From Owenia fusiformis (Eukaryota; Annelida; Polychaeta; Sabellida; Oweniidae): DNA of 60,000 nt. Below the pieces are notes generated by a model, which worked only from the letters and a program-made list of their open reading frames with translations, was not told where the DNA came from and made no database searches. Each line of letters begins with the position of its first letter. Positions within the stretch are counted from its first letter, which is position 1. Where the stretch lies: positions 32,369,375-32,429,374 of the forward strand of contig CAIIXF020000005.1 of the NCBI GenBank assembly GCA_903813345.2, written 5' to 3'. This document shows positions 46,154 to 57,200 of this stretch, in pieces. A program made the position numbers and the translations under genes.

Positions 46154-48209
46154 TCATTCTGGTTTGTAATTAGGACATTCACCAGCAGGTATACTTTGGA
46201 TAAGCTCAAGTAGCTTCACGTAACTCTTGGAGGTTGGATCACGAGCAATCATAGAACATGAGACAGGACTGAATGTAACAGAAACCACAGCAGCTGGCAT
46301 TGTCACAGACACAATGTTGAAACCTACCTATAAATATAAAGGAAATACTCATAAGGGAATAACTTAACCATTTGACAATTACGGGCTCCTCTATAGTCAG
46401 ATAGATGATAAAACTGAGATAGAACACCTAAAGACAATGTAAAGTACAGTAAAACCTGTATATCTGAACACCTGGCTAATCCGAACACCTTCCAATTTGA
46501 ACACTTTTTTTCGGTCCCATTTTTTCCTCCCATTGACTCCCATGTTAAAAAAAACTTGAAATCTGAACACCTCCTAATCTGAACGGTGAACAACCAGATT
46601 TGAAAAACTGACCTGTCTAATCTGAACATTTTATCAGAAATCAAATGTCTGCATGGACATTTCAATAATAGCCACATATTGAGTCAATGTTATAGTTCTT
46701 AATTTAGTTCTTCTTTACATATGCAATGTAATGCATATGCAATGTAACCAATATTGTCCTAATTAACTTATTTAAGTCTCAATGACATCCCTAATTGTGG
46801 AAAACAACAGGAAAGGTGTGAATACGGGAGTTAATTGGTTTATCCTATTAGAAAAGAACTGAATGTTTTATGTTTGGATTAAGAGAAAGGTGTGAATCAA
46901 GAAGATAATTGGTTTATCCTTATTTTAAATTAACTGGATGTTTTTGATTTGGATTATGAACAAGTCTTAACTGTTATATATCCCATGGGTCTGTTATGAT
47001 AGCTAGGATTCAATCAGTAAATGTTTTATAATCACAGAGACAACACAGACACATTTGCAGACAAGATTATAATTGTTTTATCATTATTAGAAATTACCTG
47101 GATGTTTTTGATTTGGATTAAGAGAAATGTGAGAATCTGGGAGATAATTGGTTTATCCTTATTTTAAATTAACTGGATGTTTTTGATTTGGATTATGAAC
47201 AAGTCTTTAACTGTTTTATATCCAATGGGTCTGTTATGATAGCTAGGATTCAATCAGTAAATGTTTTATAATCACAAAGACAACACAGACACATTTGCAG
47301 ACAAGATTATATCACAAGAAAGAGAAAAAATTCAACTTCGTAATATCCTATCACTAAAATGCCTCCTAAAAAGGCACATCTGACATCCTGAATGCCCTTG
47401 ATATTTTGAAAGATTATGCATCATCTCGAATGAGCACTCATGAAAAATTATTTTTAATTGAAGAGGGTATCTACTCAAATATTGCTAATGCTAAAAGTGC
47501 CAAGAAACAAACAACAATGAACGACTTTTTCAAGCTAAAGTAAAGCAGTGCTATGTAACCATAATATGAGATAAGTCATTTAATAAGCATAAGATTTCGT
47601 ACATGACTATCATATATTTATTCAGTGTATTACAAAGTTTTTGCCAAAATTAAAGTTATTTTTCTAAAAATAATGAAATTGTTCAAAATGTAAATAAAAC
47701 ATAGCATATACATGTAGGCTATAGGCCTATTGTAGAATAAACTCATCAACAACATGTATTGTTTTCTGACTAAGTATTAAGTGTTCAATATAGTGGACCG
47801 AACAATGAAAATCCCCCCCCCCCCCCCGACCAACAATATCCTCGAAATTTGAACACCTGCCAATTTGAACGCTTTTGGCTGGTCCCATGGGTGTTCGGAT
47901 TAGACAGGTTTTACTGTACTCAATTATTTTAACATAAAAAACATGTTTAAATTCCTGGAAAATCACTGCAACTCTCATATTATTCAATATTTCTTTTCAC
48001 ATGTTTCGCTACTGTTTTATTGCAGTCTTTTTGCAGAATACTTTGTTGAATTTAATAAGAATAGTACCTCTATAAAGGGGAATACACTGTTAAGCACATT
48101 CTGCTTGATATAGTATTTTCCAATATCTAGTCTGAACATGTACAATCCAGTTTTGACTTGATCACGTGGAATGATAGCAACTCCCAATCCAGCCTCATAA
48201 TCACTTGAT
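46154..48209 (-). CDS. Mosaic protein, last two exons: unique C-terminal region
   Basis: Exon 48209-48068 (phase 2/0) encodes SSDYEAGLGVAIIPRDQVKT and YMFRLDIGKYYIKQNVLNSV. Exon 46327-46154 (phase 0) encodes VGFNIVSVTMPAAVVSVTFS, then PVSCSMIARDPTSKSYVKLL and ends CPNYKPE-stop. With the 3' part of the preceding exon (DPEDSMIFIVEAMDVRAGQP..., CNMDGSSSGCMWTVLA) it forms a ~150-residue beta-rich, Cys-containing region I cannot assign. A possible poly(A) signal (AATAAA on the minus strand) lies at 46015-46010. Confidence 0.82.
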
Positions 48210-51200
48210 CTACAGAAAATCAAAATGTAAAATTATTTGAGTTGAGTTGAGTTGTCTGTGTTTTTAATAGGGTATTGATTGTACAGCGGAAGAACTGGCA
48301 TAATGGAGGCATCACATCACATGGCTGTTTCTAGCTTTTCATTTTTATGTTAAAACCAGGAGATGTTGCATATTGTTAAAGTTTCCAACTTTTTTGTGGA
48401 TGATGGTTGGTGTTTGGTGGTTTGCATTCGTTGTCTGTAACCAATGGCAGGTGATGACATTTTGCATGATAATGCCTTGTGATGTTTTAGTGATGTTTTG
48501 TCATTTTTTACAAAAATATTTCCCTAGTAAAGAGCGAGGGAAAGTATCGCAACAGATTTTTGACAGTAAATAATTTTTTGTAGTAGTTTCTGGCTGTACA
48601 AAAATGAATGCATATGAAAGGCCAATGTATAATCTTTAAGAAAAATTCAAAGAATGGTTTCAAGATCAATTGGATTATCTCATAAGCCATGTTTAATCCA
48701 CCCATCAACAAGCTTTTTTCAAAATACAATCGTCATTTTCACCATCGTCCCTCATTTTTTTTTACAATTTTCATGCAAAGTTACATTGTACTTGAACACA
48801 TGTTTCATCACTTAAAATATATAAGGAACTCCTTGTGGATTAGGATTATGATAATCCAATATAAGGGGATCCAATGGGGCTATGCTTTTAGTACAGCACA
48901 CTCATATAAGATGTCATTAGTGTGCCATAAAGTTAGTTCAAAATGTTTTCATAAATGAATGGTTGGACTTGTTTGATCCCCTGCTGTTTGATCCCCTGTT
49001 TAATCAATGGAGCATAACCTCAGCATTTCCCAAAAAGTTCTGAATACCTGTCAAGTTGACTGTTTAATGTTTGAGTGCAGTTAAACCTGTGTGTGTGTGT
49101 AAGTTGCTAAGAAATTCTAAATACCTCTCTTTATGATAATTTCTATGATGCCTTATTATAGCATTTACTTTGAACAGGTTTTCTGTATCTTGTTTATCAG
49201 TAATGATTCACAAGGTATATAGTGCTATTAAAATCATACATACAGTACAAGAATTTAGTACATCATACCTTTGCCAATAATTTTAGTAAGACAAATATTT
49301 TGATCCAGCTTCTGAAAAAACATTGAACATGTTTCTATATGATGATGTGTTATAACACACTTCCTTATTTGAGTATATCTCCAGATTGATTATTCAAATA
49401 ATGAAATGAAGGATGATATGCTAAGAATAATTTTTGCATATTCATCAATTCAAGAAATGTTATCCTAAGAAAATGTTATGAGTAACATACACTCTTACCT
49501 TAATGTTAACATTAGGGAGATTAAGCTTGCATATAAAATCGAAACGCCAACCTATGACCAATCGCCCATACAAATGCATCGCTAAATATTTTCCATTCAC
49601 ATTTAGGTTGTGAAAAACATTGCAAGTTAAAGTCCCTATTGAGAGTCTCTGAAAACCACAATCAATACCATTGAGTGTGTGGTGTATACTACCTTTATCA
49701 TTATTTCTAAGATTTACAATAACATCTTTTTAGCAAAATGTCCGATTTTCTTCCATATTAATGTGAACAAATATAAACAAACATAGAATGATTCTATTGG
49801 TTGAGTCAACAATTTCAGTTATTAGGGAGGTTAAGATCGCACTATTTTGATGAACGTACACATGGAATGTGTAAACTTATGGTCCACTATTCACGGTGTT
49901 AAAGCATGACGGTTACGTCAAGGCGATTTGCAAAATTTTGCGGTAACGATAACAAAAAATGGCGGATGGGAAAGGCAGCATGTCCTATTTCTCGCCTGTA
50001 GGCAATATTCACAGATAAGATTTCCTTTTAAACTAGTTCCATTCGGTGACGTATATATGGATGGTTATAAAGACTGGGTCCAAAAGGTGGTCTACAAGAA
50101 ACAGAATATAATCTGTAAACCTACCGACTGAGATATCAAAGTTTATAAGTTTTGATCCATTCTCATGTTGTCTCAGTACATGAGCCACTCAAAATATTAA
50201 CTGTAAGTATAAGTAAACTGTGTATAACTACTGCTAATTCAAAATACATTATTATGGCTTGAGTAGAACATATTAGGTGGTTTCCAATGCTCAATTGGCT
50301 TTGTATGATCGTAAGTAGGTTACATCTATATACCACAAGGTTTTTAGGCAATGTAGACCATGCCCTAACAACAAAAACAAAAATAAACAATTTACTAAAT
50401 TTTTGTGTAGTTTTGAATTTCAAACTCGACAGTTTTTCTCTTATTTCATGTTATCCCCAGGCATCAATTTGCAAAGGCTACGTTCAAAATATACATTACT
50501 GAAAGTATCACCGAATGCGATTCTTACATAAATCGTTCATCCTTTCATTGATACACAGAAGTAGAAAATAATGCGCCAACCTTAGTTTTCTCTTCCATCG
50601 CGGTCATTTTATTGGATAAATCAGTGAACGTAGCTGTCCAACCTCGTTTTCAGAGGTGGCGTAACCGTCATGCTATAACACCGTGCTATTGACTATTTTC
50701 ACATCACTGGCCTCTTTTTGCCTGATTGATATAATGCCAATTGATGTAATGGTCCCTAGTTAAACCAGTTGAGAGATGGACAACATTACTGGGGGTCATA
50801 ACAGTACTCGTTCATGTTCAAGTTCTCACACAAGTGTTTTACACAGTCTGTAGCCAGCTTTTACCAAGGGGTAGGAGCAGTTTTACCAAGGGCAAAGCTT
50901 TTGCCTAGGGATGAACTTTTTGACAGTTTTGGCTAAAAAATCATGCGAAGTGCTCAGATTGGTGAGAAACTGCATCATTTTGAAAGAATCTCTTGGGGGA
51001 GCAGCAGCTCCCTTTATCTCTCCCCCTCTACCTGCCTGCGAGCCTATGTACTTAACCTCTCTAATGTTCATGATCAATACTAAATGTAAAATTTTCACAT
51101 TTTTCATATTTCTACTATTCATATTGACCAATCCCCATTCATGTCATTTTAACAGGTCCTTAATCCCTTGTTTTCTAGTCGTATGTGCTTTTATTATTCA

Positions 51201-54200
51201 GTTTCACAATCTATTGTTTTGCCATGCCAGTTTTACATGTTTGCATGCTGAGTTTGTTTTATGTAATGTTTTTTGTTCCTTATATGGTTTACACATTCAC
51301 TCAATTGAGTTGGGGTGTTGCCCCATTACTAGTTAATGTTGCCTAGAGTTTGTGACTGTACATACACAAAGTATTTCAAATATATATTTTAGAAAACATT
51401 TTATATTTGATTCCCACCCAAGGGTCTTCCACTCACCCATTAACATAAACAAAACATGAACTCTAATAAAAATGCCAACAAGACTGCAAGGGAAACTTAA
51501 TCTATGAATTGGACTTTGCCATATCACATGTATTAGTCCCGTGACCAGGGAGGGGGAGGAGGGGGGTTGAGAGACGACCCTCTCCCCTAGGCACATTTTC
51601 TGTCAACATCCTGCAATTTTTCACTACTTTAGTACTTTTCAAGTGATGTTCGGATGATGCTTTCATTTAATTGCTCGCACTGATGGTTTCTCTTGAAAAT
51701 TCATGCACATAAGGTGATCTAGTATTTCAACACAGGACCCTGAAAGCGCTATTTGAGCTTGAAGTAGAAGTATTCATAGTATTACTGTTTGTATTATTAA
51801 TCTCTATGATTTTTCAATAGGCTAACTCAGTCAGTGAATGCAGGATTAAAACACAACACACATGAGTAATTCACCCACCTATGCATGTTATTATTGAAAA
51901 ACATTGCCATCTTTTACCTCACTCCTAAATTATTTTTGTAAACATGCATTTTAAGAGGTTCATTTTTCAAAAAAAACTCAAAAACAAACTTCATGGAGTT
52001 CCTTACATATTTTACTTGATGAAACATGTGTTCAAGTACAATGTAACTTTGCATGAAAAATTGTTAAAAAAATGAGGGACGATGGTGAAAATGACGAATG
52101 TATTTTGAAAATCCTTGTTGATGGGTGGATTAAACATGGATTATAAGATAATCCAATTGATCTGGAAACTATTTTTTGAACTTTTCTTGAAGATTATAGA
52201 TTCGCCTTTCCCAAGCATTTACTTTTTACAGCCAGAAACTACTCACAAAAAAATTATCAACTGTCAAAATTATCAAAAGTCTGTTGCGATACTTTCCCTG
52301 CTCCTTTAGTTGTACAATTGGTGATATAAGTAATGCAATACAAAAATAAACCCTGAATAGTTGTTCTGCTAACATTCCTAGTTAAATGTAATGAAAGTTG
52401 ACCTTAAAATCAAGCATAGTGATTGAAGCTATCAAAATCATTAATTTGAAGCTATAGACAATATGTTTGAATGATATATATTGTACAAATCACATGAGTT
52501 TACCTTGCCAAAACAGTCCACATGCAACCTGAACTAGAACCATCCATATTGCAGTAACTCAGTTGTCCTTCAAGACCCTGAGCTGGTTGTCCCGCTCGTA
52601 CATCCATTGCTTCCACAATAAATATCATACTATCTTCGGGATCCAATGTTGGGGTAGGGGTAGGCGTGCTAGGTGATGGTTGAGTGGTGACTGGTGTAGT
52701 GGGCGCTGGTGTGGTAACTGGTTGTGGAGTGGTAACAGGTGTTGAAGTGGTAACTGGCATTGGAGTGGTAACAGGTGTTGAAGTGGTAACTGGCATTGGA
52801 GTGGTGACTGGCGTTGAAGTGGTGACTGGCGTTGAAGTGGTGACTGGCGTTGAAGTGGTGACTGGCGTTGAAGTGGTGACTGGCGTTGAAGTGGTGACTG
52901 GCGTTGAAGTGGTGACTGGCGTTGAAGTGGTGACTGGCGTTGAAGTGGTGACTGGCGTTGAAGTGGTGTCTGGTGTTGAAGTGGTGACTGGCGTTGAAGT
53001 GGTGTCTGGTGTTGAAGTGGTGACTGGCATTGAAGTGGTGATTGGTGTTGTAGTGGTGACTGATGGAGTGGAAGGTGGAGCTGGAATTAAAGTAAGTTAA
53101 CATTATAGCTTGTACACACTCATTATGCACCAAATATTGTAAATATCCTCAAATCTGGTTAAAACTGAAATTCTCAGGATTTTGGAGTTTTGGTTGTATT
53201 TGGTTCTTTTAATGAGAAAAAGTTTGAATTGCCTATATGCCTATTTTTATAGGTACCCATAGACCCACCCTTGGAAATTCAAGTGGGGGACTCGGTTGGC
53301 TTCTACCAAGAAGAGGACGGAAGTCAAGACTTAAATAAACTTACATTCCAGTCTCTCGTAGTAATCCAATGTTGACAATCTTCCTAATGGGATTTTGTTT
53401 GGTAAAGTTCTACTTGCTGCTGACAGAAGGCACTTGCCCTCACTGACCACATAATCCACTGACTTGCATGTAAATCCGAGCTGTCGTTCTACACAAGCCT
53501 GGAGACACTGTTCAACTGTCACGTCGTTCAGAACAAAATCATTGTTCCCAGGAAGGTAAGCCCCACTCTCCTTTTCCCAGTAGGCACCAGCGATGAATAA
53601 TCCTGGTGTCACTGAAAACAAGTATTACAGTCAATTGGGTACATTCATGGGCTTGTGTAAATTCAAGCATAATTTTAATTTGAGTATATACTTTATTTAT
53701 AATAAAATTAAATAAGGATTTACTTAATCTTAATTGTAAAAAATAAAGATGGAAATGACAACACTACAATGAAAGAATTTGTACCTGTAGTTGTGGTGAC
53801 TAGAGGCATGTCTTCTTTAATTCCAGAAACTGCATCTGAATCACAAGATAACACAATAGGAACAATAAAATAACACAATAGCTACAATAAAATAATGTGA
53901 ATAGGTACAATAAGATAACATGAATAGGTACAATAAAATAATGTGAATAGGTACAATAGTATAACATGAATAGGTACAATAGTATAACACAATAGGTACA
54001 ATAAGATAACACAATAGGTACAATAAGATAACACAATAGGTACAATAAAATAATGTGAATAGGTACAATAGTAGAACATGAATAGGTACAATAAGATAAC
54101 ACAATAGGTACTACGAGATAACACAATAGGTACAATAAGATAACACAACAGGGACAATTGCTAGTCAGGCTTTGACATAAAGTATTATCACAACAGGTTA

Positions 54201-57200
54201 TACCACCTTGAATCATAGGAAATCTTTCCATAGCACATACATACATCTCATTTAAAGCTTAGTTTATATCAAGCAGATGTAAATAGTACCTGATGCCTTG
54301 TTACCAAATACCACTGTGATATCATCAATTGCAATGTCACCATTGTAGCTTTCACCACGTTCAACTCTAAAGCTAATGTTGAGGTTATCAAGTGAAACAC
54401 CACTGAATGAAGGGATATCCACTTCTGCATACCTCCAAAGTTTGTGTTCATCCAACATCTGTGGCCCTTTTGAGAAAATACCACCACCAATAAGTTTGGT
54501 ACTGTTAAGGTTGAGCACGACAGTTGCATTGAAATTGCAATATAGTCATTAAATTACCAAATACTGGTTCTTACTATTATGAGTATTACATGAGTCAACT
54601 AAGAATTATCTAGGACAACTTTCTGAAGTGTTTTTGGTATGATACTAAATAGTAGACTGATCAACACAACTTACCTTCTACAATAGACGATGTCTCTTTC
54701 TTAACAGATGAACCAGAGGAAAAATATTCTAAGGTTACATCTAGGGAACCGATATGCTCTCCAAATGCATGGTAGTAGAATGTTAGTTTACCAGGAGCTG
54801 TTGGTAGCTGTTTGGCTTTTCTCATACCAAACATGGTGATCGTGCTGTAGTCACCACTGGAAGCAGGATCTGAGGCTTCAGCATAGATGTAATAACCTGG
54901 TCAAATAAAATATCATTAAATCTGTTAATGGGCACACGCCCTAGACAGAAGTAGACAGGGGTTCAGAAAATATTGACTGTGCAGGATTATAGCGTATTTA
55001 AAAGTGGAATGCCTATAGAAGTGGAACACCTCTGTTAGTCGAATACTTTTCAGAGTCCTAAGTGACTGACTGACTTAATGTAATAGGAACCTCTATAAAT
55101 GGAACACCTTGCAAGCCAAAGGTGTTCCACTTAAGACAGATTTTACTTTTCATATTGCATAATCAAAATGTTATTATATAGAAAAGTAAATCAAAACTAG
55201 TACTTTTGTCTTTATGAGTAGAATTTTATCAAAAAAACTATTTTTTACCTGAGCCACTGTTGTCAGATAAAGGACCAGTGCCACCAGATTGTGTATTTCC
55301 AGATAGTGTTGCCCAAACATAGTTGCCATTTTTTGATGAGATACTCAAACTGCAATATTCCTGGATCGAAGTTGCCTTATTGATAAACTCAAAATCACAC
55401 TCCGATTCTAAAAGCAAAGCAATGCACTGTATATAGGTATGCAACTAAGACTCTTAAGAGGAGTTTTCATATAGCTTTGAAATCTCATTTAAGTCTCGCT
55501 TTTAATTAGATTTTCACCCCGGAATAGCCTGACTACGGTAAAGTCAGATACCGTTGTCACAAATGGCGGACATAACCGTCGCTTCAATTAGATTTTCATG
55601 ATCTGTATGTTTAATAGAGCACCTAGACTGAATTCCTTTGGAACAACAATCAATCAAAGTGTCTTATTACACCTTGTACAGTTAATAATGTTCTATCATC
55701 GAAATAAAGTCTTTAATTTAACCGATCAGAATGAGATAGGGGACAACGGACACTGTAATTACCATATGCCGTTGTCTTTCTAAATTACTCAAATTCAGAT
55801 TCCGTTGTCATTGACGATATCGAAGACGCTATATTTTGGCGAATCACGACCGAATTTGATCGAAAATGGGATTTCATATGATACATCATCACAAGAACTT
55901 AATGCATGCACAGAATTAGCGACGATAAAATCCCATGAAATGAGGACCAAGTGAATAAACAGTTGAAGCGACGGTTATGTCCGCCATTTGTGACAACGGT
56001 ATCTGACTTTACCGTAGTCAGGCTATTCCGGTGTGATTTTAGGAGATCTGCATTTTTAACCATTAAAGACCTACATGTTCTTCTATTTGATGGCTAGTAT
56101 TTGAATTCTGTCTGTCATTTTCTATCAAAAACTATCAAAAAGGTCAGGCTAAATCCCCATTGACACAATGTTGAAAAACCTTTAAAAGTTAATTTATTCT
56201 TACAAGGATCACAATTCTAATGTGAAATCACAATCCCCATGTCAGTAAGTTCATATACATGTAGTTAGATTACAAATGGAATTACTTATTAGATCTTGCA
56301 ATATGTTCCTATGTATTCATGTATTCTGGCCCTACCAACAGCCATGCTGCCATCTATTTTTCATTTATATAGAAAATAATCTATTGGCTATTGAGAGCAT
56401 GGAACATTGTTCAGGTTTCCTCATGAAATAATAAAGTAATTATAGATAATGCCTTACCCTTAACAGCAACATCAAATTCACTAACACCTAAATCAGTTGT
56501 CCCCTCTTTGATAGTTTCAACTTGATGTTTGCAAGTATAGCTTCCAGCGTCACTTGCACTGATATTCAGATTATAGAGTCCATCCATAGGGTTAAACATG
56601 CAGCATGGTTGTTCAACAAGAGTATAGTTGGCCGTTACATCATACGACGATGGTAGGTCTAATGATGATTTAAAGAGTCGTTCGTTCCCTTTATAGATAG
56701 CCAGGCTGCTTAGTACATTGCCAAATTGAGTAAACTTATAGTAGGATTCATCGGCAAAATGACAATTCAGAAGAATAGCACTACCCTTGGAATTGTAGAT
56801 ATTGTATGGTTTATTTTGTTGGGCATACATATCTAAAACAGAAAATTGTTGCATATGAAATGTAATCATTGTTTAGTACCACACCACTGAAGACCCATCA
56901 CTTTTCACTTAGTCAATATTGTTTTATACTTTTTAGTCAATGTAAAAAATTATTTTTATGATCATTGAAAAATTCCTCTTCTCCAATTACAAAGGACCAC
57001 CCTCTCAGCGTCCTTGTACATTTTGATCCTCTAATTTTATTTTAACACCTTATTAAGCTCTATTATATTTTAGCACTTGGCTTGTTGCAAGCATTAGGAA
57101 ATTGTAAAGAAATCTTATTACTGTGTTTATAAAAAACTACAAAAAAGATCTATTATAACACAATTTTGTAGTAGCAATAAAAAAAGAAAATACATTTTAA

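Larger units (their letters stand above)
46447..47916. mobile_element. Pogo/Tigger-like element, 1.47 kb, degraded
   Basis: Left end CAGTAAAACCTGTATATCTG and right end CAGGTTTTACTG, each flanked by TA (46445-46446, 47917-47918). It shares its ends with the MITEs in this window. Inside are a 240-bp tandem duplication and the 3' end of a transposase frame (47388-47541, +). A C-tract follows at ~47813. Confidence 0.72.
48210..52503. other. Large intron of the mosaic gene; element-rich
   Basis: Contains a dispersed short repeat (48390-48485), an inverted pair 48530-48838 / 51988-52305, a degraded MITE (49075-49195), a CAC-ended TIR element (49892-50685) and degraded 'cagtctgtagccag' family copies (50845-51050 and 51537-51650). 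No exon recognised. Confidence 0.65.

Noticed and set aside
46239-46427. Cys-rich minus-strand frame overlapping the last mosaic exon
   Set aside because: The alternative frame (VGFNIVSVTM... to CPNYKPE-stop) is phase-compatible with exon 48209-48068 and continues further; the Cys-rich frame is its shadow.
49928-50131. 67-codon plus-strand frame inside the CACGGTG element
   Set aside because: No recognisable domain; kept only as a note within the element.
52684-53100. Long plus-strand frame (Val/Gly/Glu repeats) opposite the mucin-like exon
   Set aside because: Composed only of the 18-bp repeat read on the other strand; the minus-strand frame has flanking unique coding sequence and consensus splice sites.
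53800-54246. Minus-strand frames rich in Tyr, Cys, Leu
   Set aside because: Three overlapping frames of the intronic 22-bp minisatellite; no unique domain and no fit with neighbouring exon phases.
54466-54541. AG at about 54502 as the acceptor of the second MAM exon
   Set aside because: It gives phase 2 whereas the preceding exon ends in phase 1; TTTTCTCAAAAG at 54467 restores the frame and the MAM pattern.
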